Assembly: GCA_003693705.1 (NCBI GenBank) | Contig: RBZT01000809.1 | Span: forward strand, 62,001-126,000 | DNA: 64,000 nucleotides | Reading direction: 5' to 3' | Origin: Polymyxa betae | Lineage: Eukaryota > Endomyxa > Phytomyxea > Plasmodiophorida > Plasmodiophoridae | Shown here: positions 11,274-22,104 of the stretch, in pieces | How the letters are laid out: each line of letters opens with the position of its first letter | How positions within the stretch are numbered: position 1 is the stretch's first letter | The notes under the pieces: model-generated | The model's database searches: none | Seen by the model: only the letters and a program-made list of their open reading frames with translations | What the model was told of the DNA's origin: nothing | Made by a program: the position numbers and the translations under genes

Positions 11274-12606
11274 CTACGTTGCTGTAGGAATCCACAAAGC
11301 AAGATTTTCGGCACCCGACGCGATCATAGCCGTGACAGGGTTCCACTGAAGCGACGTAACTGGGCGAGCATGACCACCGCTCAGTTTACACACTAGATGG
11401 ACAATAGACAATTAGCACTAAAGCTTAAATTAGAGAATCAAGTGGAAGACCTTCTTTTCCAGTAGTCGCATCATAGATGTGAACTAGGCCGTTATCAGAG
11501 CCGGTGGCAAGGAACTTGCCATCAGGCGAGTACCCGATGTCAATATCAAGACCAGGGGCGCTACAGAAATCGTTGATCGTGAAGCGATGATCACCGGTAA
11601 ACGAATTTAGGACGACAACAGAACCCGATCTTGAAGCTAGAGCAATATAGTCACCATCAGGAGAGAACTTAATCTACAAAGAATTAGATGGGTCAATTGA
11701 TCAGAAATTGAGAGGCATATCTATACCTGATGCCATGATGTAGCACCGGACAGAACGAACGATGCAAACGGCCCAAGTTTGTATGAGCGAATATCGAACA
11801 ATCGAACACAGTTCGTATCAGTAGTAGCTGCAAATAATAATCTGAAAACAGCTCATAAGAATCTTCTTGCAAACAACCAAAGGAATTATGCAAAAATTCG
11901 AAAACTGTTACCCTCGTGGATCAAACTGAACACAAGGTGTCGGTCCGGTTGTTAACACAGCTTGAGGAGCGCTGGATCTTAGGTCCCAGATATGTATGGT
12001 GGAATCGAACGATCCTGACATGACCATATCGCTTACAGGTGATAATGCCAACGAGCAAACGCTAAAACTTGATTAATAACCACGATGATACCCTCGATAT
12101 AGACTGACCGAGCTTTGTGTCCCTTGAACAGCTTCAGGAATTGATTATCAAGAATGCTATCAGCGAATTAGTGAAAGTTTTAGGCGGAAACGACATCCTC
12201 ACCTATGGTACATAATAGCTCCATTGCTGCTTTTGTTTGCAGCACATAAAATAGCAGAGCGATGATGTGTAAACGTCACTTGGCTGATGCCCGTTTCCTT
12301 AAAAAATAATTTCTTTTGAACTCTGCAGATATTTAGTTACGAATCGCAATCGCCCTACAACAGAAGCTTACTTTCCCGAAACAGTATTTACAACGGTTAG
12401 AGAATCGTCATTAGCAGCGGCGCATAAGACGCTTCCATCCACAGAAAAATTCAGCGAGTTACATCGCGAGGTCTGCGAAGCCATCAGCAGACGAATACAA
12501 GAAACAAGGAGCGAGAGACATTATCGCTGAATATGGCACCTGTCTTGAACGTGTTCAGCAGACCGGGTGTCAGGACGACCTGGGCATTGCTGTCCATGAC
12601 AAGCAT
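11274..12606 (-). CDS. WDR82: WDR82/Swd2-type WD-repeat protein
   Basis: WDR82/Swd2 is a seven-bladed beta-propeller subunit of SET1/COMPASS histone H3K4 methyltransferase and of the cleavage/PP1 (PNUTS) complex. The gene has eight exons on the minus strand with introns of about 41-71 bp. Landmarks: FKTGAIFSDN (exon 1), KLFFKETGISQVTFTHH, LKLFKGHKAR, SGSFDSTIHIWDLRS, LLFAATTDTNCVRLFDIRS, KLGPFASFVLSG, IKFSPDGDYIALASRSG, GKEVCKLSGGHARPVTSLQW and a final ENLALWIP. Most of these align with the yeast and human order, including the 'RLFDIRSYKLGPFA' segment. Two in-frame ATGs (12606, 12597) are possible starts. The last intron (11450-11393) removes in-frame stops. Confidence 0.9.
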
Positions 12607-12620
12607 AGGCTTGTCGCAGG

Positions 12621-12833
12621 ATGAACCGACACCGCCAGATTGCTATTTCAAGGTCATCAGCGGACTCCGCCGAACAATCTCACGACGCCGAAATCAACAA
12701 GAACAGAATGGGACAGATGACATCAGAGCTGGTAACATCATACAAGTCGCTCTTACATCGTGATATCACAGCAAAGCGATATTTAGAACGGCAAAAGCAG
12801 CGTAACATTTCAGAGAAATTTTACGTTGCCTGA
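12621..12833 (+). CDS. Small basic protein, unidentified
   Basis: A 70-codon frame starting 15-24 bp from the WDR82 start codons and running away from it. It is highly charged and helix-prone (TSELVTSYKSLLHRDITAKR, then RQKQRNISEKF). I do not recognise it. The divergent position and a clean ATG favour a gene; the short length leaves doubt. Confidence 0.4.
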   Translation: MNRHRQIAISRSSADSAEQSHDAEINKNRMGQMTSELVTSYKSLLHRDITAKRYLERQKQRNISEKFYVA

Positions 12834-12996
12834 ATTTGTGAAGCCATTTTTTTTCAGAATTCGCATTACTACAGTTTTGTGGGCTTGAAAGATCTTTGAG
12901 AAATGGAGTATGCAAGCAGGATGTTCGTTTATAGGATATCTTAAGATAAGGGATGGTGCAGAGGGTGCTCTCGTACTGCGCGTTTATCATTTCAAT

Positions 12997-13674
12997 ATGA
13001 TGGCCATGATCGTGATTAGAGCGGTCAGGGCTGGTTCGGCTCGACCGCCGAGCCATCACCGAATGTTTATGTCTGGGTTGGGCGACAAGATGAAAGGCTG
13101 GACCGAACGCAAACAGCAGGAGACGATGAGAACTCAGTTCAAAGAACAGATCAAAGAGCTGAGCGAAACCGAATCTTTCACGATGGAAGTTTTCCATGAA
13201 ACCGTCAAGAAACAGGTTCCGATTCCACCCTTGATTGAACTTACAGCATAATAATTTGTAGGCTCGCCAAGCCGGGGCTATCGGTTGGCGCTCATTGATT
13301 CCCGGTGCTGGTCAAGGAGTTGGTGTTAAGGCGGCTGAAGACGTTCTACGTATTCTGTACGTTGAGCTTTCACTATATAATTTCGGGTGATTAAGTTAAT
13401 CAGGAATGTTATGACTTCTGAGGAAAAGGCGGCTGGTGAAGATCTGCAGAAAGACGCGAAGTCGCGAATCGCCCAAATTAGCAACACCGACGTTGCCGAT
13501 GTGAATTTGATGCTTCGCAAGTTCTCCATGTTGAAATCGATGCACGCTTGGATCAGGCATGAGAAATCCCTGGGTAATCCTTTACCTGAATCACAGGGAG
13601 AGCTTCACGCTGCTGTCGTTCGCCGTCCGTTGCAAAAGCCATCAAATACACTCCTGCGCAGGCGAAGACGCTAA
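12997..13674 (+). CDS. Isolated SRP54/Ffh M-domain-like protein
   Basis: Three exons (12997-13215, 13262-13356, 13404-13674; introns of 46 and 47 bp, in phase) encode about 194 residues. After a basic leader (MMAMIVIRAVRAGSARPP) comes the pattern of the SRP54/Ffh signal-sequence-binding M domain: the FTMEVFHETVKKQ helix, a glycine-rich finger-loop equivalent IGWRSLIPGAGQG, then NVMTSEEKAAGEDLQKDA, SRIAQISNTDVADVNLMLRK and FSMLKSM. In Ffh these correspond to SMT..ER and RRIAAGSG..V.DVN.LLKQF. The N and GTPase domains are absent and the frame has no room for them. The leader looks mitochondrial. It may bind hydrophobic segments or RNA in an organelle; that is inference. Confidence 0.75.
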
Positions 13675-13753
13675 ACAGCTACAATGTATCTAAAACCAAG
13701 CGTGGGAATGACTTAACAATTTTCTAATGAAAAGTTTAGAAACATTTTATAAA

Positions 13754-15046
13754 TCAATCTTGTAATGACAGGTATTTTTTGTCTACAAGGCTGACAAGCT
13801 GGTTAGTTCGGAATGTGAGGCTCTTGGTCTTATCAATGACGTTTTGGTACACAGATGGAAAGTCTTTGGCCATGACCACTTCATTCTTAGCCAAGTCGAT
13901 GCGAGCTTCTAATCCCAGACTGCGAATTAGCTCAACCGTCCATCGTTCGGCCTCGTCCATGCTAACATTGAGCGATTCCGCAACCTTGTTGATAGCGATC
14001 GTCTGATGAGCGCGAAAATACGTCTCGAAATAGAACAGCCTAGCGCTGTCGATGAACTCGTCCTTGATATAGCTCAGGAAGAAATCTTCGCCGAGGACTC
14101 GGTCGCATTCGGCTAGCTTGGCGAACGCCACCTCGAAATCATAGTCGACATACAATGCCTGTAGGAACTGGGTGATCGGGTCCGAATACAAATAGGAGAG
14201 CTTCGTGATCAGCTTGACAAGATCGAACAGAGCGTTTCGCCGGCGGCGAATGATGCAGGCTGTAGCGATGTAGCGAAGAATATGAGGACATGACGACTGC
14301 AGAGTGGTGAGGTTGCGCTCCTTATTAAGGAACTCGATCAGACTGGCGCGGCCATTCTGATAGTTGAAGAATATGAAGAGACCCCAATGGATCAGCCAGG
14401 TCCGATATTTGACGAGGTTGATCTGAGGGACATTCACCATCTGGTCGATCGAGTCGTTGAGCTGGTTCAGGCCCACCAAAGCGTCGTCCCAGTGCGTCAG
14501 AAGGATGTCGGCGGCGAGCTGACCCCAGAGCGCCTTGAAGCATCGTTCTTCATTGCGGCTTAGAATTCGGTAGAAGAATAAGAACTCGGCAGCGTCCTGG
14601 TATTGGCCGCAATCAAACATGAATTTCGCATAGTTATAAAGAGCTTCGATCTGTTCGACGCTGGCTTCACGATTCTCTAATATGGAAGCAGCCGTCAGCT
14701 GGTCTCTATCAGAGATCTCCCCTTTACGCTCTTCAAGCAGGGCCAATAGAGGCGCGCATTGGGAGTGAAGCTTGGCATAATAATCGACTACCGAATCTCT
14801 AGGCCGGGAATTCAGACCAGCATGTGGCTCATCATCACCGAATTCGTCGATGTAAATCTCATTGTAGAAATCGACCATCTGGGTTGACTGTAAAACCTGC
14901 AGGCGAGCCAGATTTAAAGTATGCTTATCAAAAGCGCCAACGGATTCGGCGAAGTCCAGCAGAGGGACGACCATATGCGGATCGAGATGGGCGGCGATTG
15001 TGGCCGTCAGGTTATAGGATGCGGTCTGCTTGTTGGGCGTCGCCAT
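13754..15046 (-). CDS. EIF3E: Translation initiation factor eIF3 subunit e (Int6)
   Basis: A single exon of 430 codons. eIF3e is a PCI-domain subunit of the eIF3 complex that recruits mRNA to the 40S subunit. The N-terminus has the family pattern YNLTATIAAHLDPHMVVPLL and TQMVDFYNEIY. The centre has LYNYAKFMFDCGQYQDAAEF and RTWLIHWGLFIFFN, and the PCI part has HILRYIATACI, DPITQFLQALYVDYDFEVA, YFETYFRAHQTIAINKVAE and KTKSLTFRTNQL. The ATG at 15046 (MATPNKQ) fits the family start; the frame is open further upstream without an ATG. It is intronless, in contrast to most neighbours, and divergent from the helicase gene. Confidence 0.95.
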   Translation of the reverse strand: MATPNKQTASYNLTATIAAHLDPHMVVPLLDFAESVGAFDKHTLNLARLQVLQSTQMVDFYNEIYIDEFGDDEPHAGLNSRPRDSVVDYYAKLHSQCAPLLALLEERKGEISDRDQLTAASILENREASVEQIEALYNYAKFMFDCGQYQDAAEFLFFYRILSRNEERCFKALWGQLAADILLTHWDDALVGLNQLNDSIDQMVNVPQINLVKYRTWLIHWGLFIFFNYQNGRASLIEFLNKERNLTTLQSSCPHILRYIATACIIRRRRNALFDLVKLITKLSYLYSDPITQFLQALYVDYDFEVAFAKLAECDRVLGEDFFLSYIKDEFIDSARLFYFETYFRAHQTIAINKVAESLNVSMDEAERWTVELIRSLGLEARIDLAKNEVVMAKDFPSVYQNVIDKTKSLTFRTNQLVSLVDKKYLSLQD

Positions 15047-15375
15047 AGTTGGATGCCTTCGCCTGACGCCGCCAACGACACTATTGAGGCGAAAAGAGAC
15101 GTTGGGCTCGCAGTCCGTCACGGACCTTGTTTTTGTAATTTATTATCTGCAACATCCACAATTTCCAAAGTCATAATCCAATCGCTGTGTGCACAAGGTA
15201 AGATCCTGTTCAACACTGAAGCTCAGGTTATTGTTTATATATTTTTTCTTCTAAAATTATTTTATCCAAAACTTTCAATTTTTGCTCATCTAAAAACCGC
15301 ACTTGCCCGTTCGCTAAATCATTTGTGCAAGGTGAGGTTCGCGCCATTACAAGTGAACGATAGGCGCTCCCCTTG

Positions 15376-16671
15376 ATGTCGTCATTTCATCGATTTGGGC
15401 TAAATTCCAGTCTGGTTTCACGCTTGGTTTCGTTGGGCATAACCACACCGACGCCTGTGCAGCTCACAGCCATCAATGCTCTGACGAGACGTTTGCCGCA
15501 AGATGGCGATGATCCGAAATGGAGCTTCGGGCGCGAAGCGCTCGTTATTGATTCTGCCACCGGATCTGGGAAGACATTGGCCTATTTGTTGCCATTAGCA
15601 GATCTATCACTACAGTCTGCCGGCATCGCTGCCGCTGTTGCTGTACCTTCGGCAACGCTGGCGACTCAAGTTCACGATCAGGCTGCCAGCCTGATTGGTT
15701 CTGAACATGTTGAATTTGTCGACTGTACAAGCAAAGTCTCCAACCCGAATTCCGCCATCTTCATTGGACAATTAAGCCATCTGGCTCGATTGCCTTCGGC
15801 AATCCGTGATAGGCTTCGATGTGTCGTTCTGGATGAAGCCGATATGATTCTGAATCCTCCAGGAAAATACGAGAACTATCAACGTATTAAATCTCGAGCG
15901 CCGAAACGACAAGCAGCCGTGGAGGCGCTGCATGATATAATGGGCGGGGAAGGAAATGCTCCTACTAAGCACATCCTCGAAGATGACGATAACGAGGACG
16001 CTATGAAATCGCACGAAGAGCTCGATGCCGCTCTTCGTGTTGGAAGCGGGATTTCGCCATTGGTGGTTGCAGTTTCGGCGACAGCCAACAACCGTCTGAG
16101 ACACATGCTGAAAGTCTCTAAGCTCGCCCATCGTGTCAAGATTCTCTCTCCAACCAATGCTTCTTTTGATTTGCCGCCAAACCTTCAACACCGATATCAG
16201 ATCGTAATCGATGCTGCTGAGGACCGTATAGAAATTGGCGTTGCGCCTGAAATCATCAAATGCTTTCAGCAGTTTGGGAGCAGACCGACTTTGGTGGTCG
16301 CCCCTGACAGTTTCTCCTTGGATATGCTTCGCGCCGCGCTCGAGTTTGAAGGTGTTGAAGCAATCGTCATCGACGAGATCGCATCTCAAGATCAGTCGGG
16401 TTTCAAGATGACGTATGATGGGTCGAAAATTCTGATAGGTTCTGCAAGGTCGATACGTGGCCTGGATATTCCAATCATTGAGCATGTTATCATTGCCGCA
16501 ATTCCAGCCACGACCAAAGACTATGTACACATTGCTGGCAGAACTGCTCGAATGGGCAGAAAGGGCACCGTCACGACATTGCTAACGGCTCCTAGCCTCG
16601 GAAGGTTGCAAACTTTCGCTAAGGAGCTCAATGTTTCTATCGAACAGGTCGACAGTAAACCAAACATTTAA
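15376..16671 (+). CDS. DEAD-box RNA helicase
   Basis: A 431-residue intronless ATP-dependent RNA helicase. Visible motifs: upstream F and Q motif (FHRFGL, TPTPVQ, residues 5-29), motif I ATGSGKT (61-67), motif II DEAD (153-156), motif III SAT (234-236), motif V SARSIRGLDIP, motif VI HIAGRTARMGR. A 40-residue acidic insert lies between DEAD and SAT. It is shorter than cytosolic members and has little flanking sequence; its size recalls organellar helicases such as MRH4 or DDX28, but the N-terminus is not a clear targeting signal. The start is the first ATG of the frame. Confidence 0.9.
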   Translation: MSSFHRFGLNSSLVSRLVSLGITTPTPVQLTAINALTRRLPQDGDDPKWSFGREALVIDSATGSGKTLAYLLPLADLSLQSAGIAAAVAVPSATLATQVHDQAASLIGSEHVEFVDCTSKVSNPNSAIFIGQLSHLARLPSAIRDRLRCVVLDEADMILNPPGKYENYQRIKSRAPKRQAAVEALHDIMGGEGNAPTKHILEDDDNEDAMKSHEELDAALRVGSGISPLVVAVSATANNRLRHMLKVSKLAHRVKILSPTNASFDLPPNLQHRYQIVIDAAEDRIEIGVAPEIIKCFQQFGSRPTLVVAPDSFSLDMLRAALEFEGVEAIVIDEIASQDQSGFKMTYDGSKILIGSARSIRGLDIPIIEHVIIAAIPATTKDYVHIAGRTARMGRKGTVTTLLTAPSLGRLQTFAKELNVSIEQVDSKPNI

Positions 16672-16782
16672 CAAAAAAAGTCCGAAGATTTTTATTTTTG
16701 AAAGTAACTAATCAATTTTATCGGCATACCTTGCGAATCGCTATGACGCTGATAGATTGCTTGTCACCGTTGGCAGTAATCG

Positions 16783-17604
16783 ATGGGCAATGGTGTTCAC
16801 TCACTGGTGATCTATGACAAGAATACTCAAGAATCCTTCAAGCAGCGTGGCATTGTGCCATTCATTGAGATGTCGAGGTTACCAGAGCATCTCGAAGAAT
16901 ACGTTCTTGGCTTCTACAGTTTGCCTGTGATCTTCTACGCGTCCTGCAGAAGCGGATGCACCCAACTGGTTCGACAGCTGCTCAGATTTCCCCAACTTCA
17001 TCGCTACCTGGACCGATGCAAACTTCATGTCAATCAGAGCTTCGTTGTCGCTTGTGTTCATGGTCACGTCGATACGGCACGCCTTCTCCTGCTGAATTTC
17101 GAAATGGACAAAACCTGTTTTGAATACGCTATTAGAGAGGCGGCCGCTGTGGATCGCGTCGAGATTATTCGTTTGGTTCTAGCTTCAAATAACTCGCCCG
17201 ATTCCGATCTAGTATCAAACGTTTTGCAAAGTGCTTGTTTCACGGGATCTAACAGAATCATCAGCCTGATCCTTCGAAAGAAACTTCTAAATTTTAACGA
17301 GATGCCATCAAATCTCCTTCAGAGAGCCTGTCTAACAGGATGTACTGAACTCGTTCAAAAGCTATTATCATCGGGTTGTGGCCAGCCGAGTAAGACCGTT
17401 TTCACGAACGCTTATAATGCCGGCTATCGAGAGATTGTCGACATGCTCATTCGCGATCCTCGTCTATCAGAATCCTGTATAATGCAAGCGTTTGAAACCG
17501 ACGAACGTCGCGGCGATGCCGATCGAGCAGCTCTCTTGTCTGCAAGCATAAGCGATTCGCATTGGCTCTCTGGCATCAAAGGTCAACCCAAGCTCTCTAC
17601 ATGA
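16783..17604 (+). CDS. Degenerate ankyrin-repeat protein
   Basis: A 273-residue intronless protein of divergent ankyrin units (FVVACVHGHVDTARLLLLNF, NVLQSACFTGSNRIISLILR, LLQRACLTGCTELVQKLLSS, AYNAGYREIVDMLIRDP). The repeats lack the TPLHxA signature but keep the spacing and the L-L-L helix end. The MGNGVHS start resembles an N-myristoylation site only weakly. Function unknown. Confidence 0.7.
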   Translation: MGNGVHSLVIYDKNTQESFKQRGIVPFIEMSRLPEHLEEYVLGFYSLPVIFYASCRSGCTQLVRQLLRFPQLHRYLDRCKLHVNQSFVVACVHGHVDTARLLLLNFEMDKTCFEYAIREAAAVDRVEIIRLVLASNNSPDSDLVSNVLQSACFTGSNRIISLILRKKLLNFNEMPSNLLQRACLTGCTELVQKLLSSGCGQPSKTVFTNAYNAGYREIVDMLIRDPRLSESCIMQAFETDERRGDADRAALLSASISDSHWLSGIKGQPKLST

Positions 17605-17920
17605 TTTGCAAACAGATTATGCGGCTTTTGATCCGGCATTTTCAATCGCTTTAAGATCCAAGCAGCTGTTGAACCAGTATTTAGTATCACAAATTCTTAC
17701 AGCAATGTAATTTCATATTCTAACCTTCACGTAATTTATCAGAATGCATAAGAAATAAACTGTTAAATCAGCATTTTCTACATAGCCCGAAACGTAATAA
17801 CGCAATTTAAAATAATTTGTTAAAGTGGAGTGTGAGTTATGCTTAGTATTAAGAGGGTATAGTTGAAGGAGTCCGCTCGTTGTTATCAGTTCAGGATTCA
17901 GCTAATAACAGTTGTGGGTG
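17605..17920. other. Intergenic, AT-rich
   Basis: No gene seen in this 316-bp gap. It holds the 3' region of the ankyrin gene and the upstream region of the next gene. Confidence 0.5.
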
Positions 17921-19206
17921 ATGATGGCCCGAATCATCGTTGCCGTTCTGCTTTTCGCAGCATCGGCAGTTGCATTGGGCAAGCCGGCGTCGCCGGATTT
18001 GATCGTGGTATCGTCTGAGGCCGCCGGGCATACCGCTTTGCTAGCCCAACCTGGCACTAGCTTTCCGGTTCCTGTCTCTGAACTAAAGGACGTTTCTGCC
18101 GCCGTCCTGAAGCTCTTCAATGTTGATGGGATCGATGGGTCGCTACTCGGCCGCCGCCTTCCTAGGGCTTTGCTAATGATAGTTGTTGGAGGAGTAGCGT
18201 CTGAAATGCTAACGGACGCTGATTTCCCTAATCTATCCGCTATACTGGAAGACTCACCAAAGAGCTTGATCACCACTATTCCAGAGCCTCGGAACTTCGA
18301 CAATATGGTCAAGACGGCGCTCTCGACGAAAGAATTGACGTTGACACAACAGTTCCAGAGCGCGTTCCGAAACCAAGCGAAAATGTCGATCTCGTCGGCT
18401 TCTGAATTCGTTTGCAACCTTGCTCTCGGCTGCGACGCCAAATCATCAAACATGGATATTTTGATATCCGCTATTGATGGAACGTTTCAGAATCAGGTTC
18501 TGTTGTTTGCAGGAAATAGAGGCCAGTCATTCCAGTTAGATACATCTGACCAAGCCATCAATGCATTTTTGAACGAAGTCGCAATGATTATGGCGAACCC
18601 CATGCAGAGCTCAGACTCCAGCGCTCCAACCTTCATTTCTGTGACGTTTTCAACGCTCCAGCCTATTCTTGACGAGTTTGGAATCCAGTCCAAAATCGCA
18701 GCAGCATGCCTTCACGTTCTCGATGTAGCGATTCCAAAAATTATGGAATCTTTCCGAACTGCATTCTCTGAACGAGCTGAAGTTGCGATTCTGCTTCTGC
18801 CACCATCGCATGACGCCTATATGACCGAAGAAATCCGACAGATTATTGTATCGGTCAATGGTGATGCATCTCCTTCTTCGGCGTTCGTTTACCTTTCCGA
18901 CGGATCCTCGGTTGCTGTTGTTCAGAAGAGACTCTCCGCAAGACTTCCAATGAATTTCCAAATTTTCAACTTCGAGAGTAAGAGTTCAAGCCAGAGCGAT
19001 GTAAATCCTGCCCTATATCAGATCACGTTATGGGTGAGTATAATGCTGGTTGTTTTAGTGATTGTCTCTACTGGGGCGTTGTGCTGTGGAGAAATTCGCA
19101 AAGATACGTTGCTGTACTCGAAGGTAAATTGTGAGCAACTTGCACAGTTTTTAACTTTAAATGTGTTCTTCAGATCGCTCCATCGAATGATAAGAAGAAT
19201 CGTTGA
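17921..19206 (+). CDS. ATP6AP2: ATP6AP2 (prorenin receptor)-like V-ATPase accessory protein
   Basis: In animals ATP6AP2 is a type I membrane protein needed for V-ATPase assembly. Exon 1 is 17921-19123; a 50-bp intron leads to the 11-codon last exon 19174-19206; about 411 residues. There is a signal peptide (RIIVAVLLFAASAVALG) and a large luminal domain. Within it the motif FPVPVSELKDVSAAVLKLF, LGRRLPRALLMIVVGGV matches the human WPIPGERIPDVAAL...FHRPRATVMVMVKGV order. A C-terminal membrane span (ITLWVSIMLVVLVIVSTGAL) is followed by a short tail DTLLYSKI...DKKNR. DTLLY corresponds to DSIIY in the human tail. The tail-encoding exon is only found when the intron is removed. Confidence 0.72.
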
Positions 19207-19763
19207 GCTTATTTGTTATAAAGGAAAATTTTTATCACTACTTTCTTACAGCATCGAAAACACTGCTCTGGTTTTACATCTCTTCTAATGACACAAACAC
19301 GAAAACGTGATAGATAAGTTTTTGCAGAAGAGCTTTCATTCTGCAACACGATACAGTCGTTTGGTTGACAATTGGTTTCGTTATACGTGGAGTCTGGTAA
19401 CATTCAGATACCATGTCAGATTCCCAACGTACATAGCCGAGTATAATCCCGACACAGCATATCAACCAGACGTTCAATGTGTTTAATGTTTTCATTACTC
19501 GACATAAAAACGACTCATCTTACAATGCTTTCGGAAAATTATATCTTGTATGACAGGCTGACAGAGATTCTGAAATCAATGGGGGAAGCTTCTGCTCCTC
19601 AAGTCTTGTTTGCGATGTGGTAACGTTACACAGACGGAAAATTTGTTTGCGTGAAAAATATCTTGGAAGTTAGGAACTTAGAGCTGTATTGGATCTGATG
19701 GTGCCGGTTTAAAGGTCTGACCGGCACCCTCCTTCATCTCATTTTCAATTGCTTCAGACAGCC
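19207..19763. other. Intergenic region with a possible small minus-strand ORF
   Basis: A minus frame at 19495-19274 begins MKTLNTLNVWLICCVGIILG, which looks like a signal anchor, and could be spliced, but nothing downstream is recognisable. Otherwise nothing is seen. Confidence 0.3.
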
Positions 19764-21189
19764 ATGGCTCCGAAGCGGGCTGCGAAGCTTTCTAGAGCGG
19801 CGTCGCCAGCCAGTATTGGCGGCGACAACGACTCAGTTATCAGCGAAATCAGCGAGCTGGCCGAATCGCTGTCTATAACAGATTCGGCCACGATCTTGGA
19901 GACGGCCTTGACGAAGTTCCTGGATCGGCGCGCCTCGACGCGTTTGGAAGCTCTGGAGATGTTCAATCGACAGCTGTCATTGCAGTTACACGAAGAGTTT
20001 CTAGAATCCGAGCAAAGCACGATTCAATCAGGTTTAATTTCCAGTCTGAAGAGGAGTATACCTGAAGAAACTGTCGAAAGCTGTCGCTTTCTCGAGCTGA
20101 TCACCATCACAATGGGGCCAGCCGCAGTTCTTAACGAAGCCATTCCTGTTCTAAAATCCCTTTCACGACATGGCGGCGATAAGGTCCAGCCGGCCGCCGT
20201 TCGAGCACTGGGTACGATCCAGCTAATCACTTGCCATCATGCCGACGCCCTTCACCATTGGATGGCGACGCTTTCGCGGTTCTTCCGCAAGCGAGATCCA
20301 GGTCTTGCATCAGCTGCAATTGATGCCTGGGCGCTCTTAGCAACGCAGCTATCCAGTACTGATCTTGCTGGACCTATTCGTGAGCTCTATCTGCCTCGTC
20401 TGGCTGTGCTTCTTCACAGCCAGTCCGTCGATATTCGGACGTCAGCGGGTGAGGCTCTGGCGCTGATTTTCGAAGCCATCTGGCAACGTCGCAAAGCTGG
20501 AGACAACGATGATGCTGAGAGTGACGATGATTACGAGTCGGATGAGGAGAAAGTGTTATCGGGCTCGGAAGACGGCGACGAATTCGGCAGCGAAACGCCG
20601 ACTGAAAACGAAAACGACTCGAGCTTGGAATCGGACGAAGAGGTCGATGTTGAAGAACTTCAGGTCCTGTTGGCCCAGCTGGCTACCGATGGAACGCGAT
20701 CGCGCGCTCGAAAGGAACGATCGGTGCAGCGATCCGTTTTCCGATCGGTATATTCGACTGTTATATCAGGTCTGAAAGAGCGCTGCTCAAGTTCATGATG
20801 TGCTGATCGAGGTGTTTGTAGGAGAGCAACCCAAGGTAGCGCTGAAAATCGGCAAAGAACGTCTCACTTTCGGGACCTGGAAATCCATCATTCGTTTATC
20901 AGCCATGCGCGAGGTGCTTGCACAAGGATTTTATCGGCATATCTCAAGCAATGATCTGGTTCGAGATCTGCTCCTGATTTCAAGCGAGAAGCAAGATGCG
21001 GTTGGGGATTTTCAGGTTCGTACCAAATGTTCTATTCTGGATTTTCTTGATTGGGTTTTGTCTCAGGCAAATCCTGATTCGGTTTCTGTAGAGGTGAAGG
21101 AAGTGAGCCAGTCGAAGACTAAGATGCGGCAGCAGAAGAAGAAGGCTGACAGGAATCAAAAGCACAGTTTCCGGTTCAATACTGATTAA
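19764..21189 (+). CDS. Interferon-related developmental regulator (IFRD) family protein
   Basis: IFRD proteins are HEAT/armadillo-like regulators; IFRD1/2 act in transcription and in inactive ribosome binding. Two exons (19764-20769, 20822-21189; intron of 52 bp) encode about 457 residues. The armadillo-like part has AESLSITDSATILETAL, LDRRASTRLEALEMF and AVRALGTIQLI. A long acidic insert (about residues 250-305) follows, then the family's C-terminal core RSVQRSVFRSVYSTV, KERLTFGTWKSIIRLSAMRE and HISSNDLVRDLL, ending in a lysine-rich tail. The start is the ATG at 19764; the frame is open slightly upstream but only to a TTG. Confidence 0.85.
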
Positions 21190-22104
21190 TTTTACCTGTT
21201 ATATTTTGTAAATAAGAAGTCTCGTCGTTTGTTTATTGGAGTCTTTTTTCCAGTTGCGCAGTCCAAAGCAGCATTTCAGTATTAGCATCTGGAACCTTGT
21301 AGACCAAAAATCAGATGAATGCCCGTGCTTCTTGTTTCTCGTTGGACACCGCGCTTTACGACAAGGCCACAAAAATCGCAGCAGTTGGTTGATCTTTGTT
21401 TATAATAGATGCGTGAACAGTTTTTAATTGTTCCTGGGGGAATGCTGGGATTAAGTTTCATAGAAAACCTCTTTGACGGCCGGCTATTTAAGGAGCCCAA
21501 TTTGCCCTCACACTGATCACTAGGAATTCAGCTCGGGTCTGCCTTGATAAAACCGAATTCAGGATATTGGATGGCATTGAGAGCCGACTGGCTTTGTTCC
21601 GTAGCAGTTTCTGTTGCATATCCACCAACCACTATCTGTAAAGCGAACGGCAGCAACGCAGTCCTCACGTGGTATGCGGCTGAAGATAAGCTGATCGGAT
21701 CTCGTTGCCTTTTGTATCTATTTCAACTTCTGACAGGGTAAAAGGCCTCATCCATTGTCAAAGCCTGAATTGCAGTGTCTGTTGCTTCAATCAATTATAT
21801 GACATGTATCGTCTCCAAACCCGCATTGTTGGTACTTATTCTATACCGAAGGATACCGAATACGTAGCAATCGAGACGCGACAGCTTTTGTTTATATGAC
21901 AAATGAAACAATTTCGCTTCTCACCTATGCAGCTCAGTAAATCACCTCCAGATAGCTTCTATAATGTTCATATAAAAGCTAGTCCGTCATATGAGCTGCA
22001 TCTAAACCCATCAAGCACTAGTAATACTAAGCTGTCAGTCCAATAACATCATCTTATACTGTTAATGGATAGAAACGTAAACTTGATCTGCATATTCCCA
22101 TGAT
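21190..22104. other. Intergenic region
   Basis: About 900 bp with only short frames of no recognisable character. A promoter for nothing obvious lies here; both flanking genes end into it. Confidence 0.45.

Noticed and set aside
15772-16530. 252-codon minus ORF inside the DEAD-box gene
   Set aside because: It is the complement of a well-conserved helicase coding sequence with all motifs intact.
18650-18961. Minus ORF inside the ATP6AP2-like gene
   Set aside because: No family resemblance; the opposite frame carries a signal peptide and conserved motifs.
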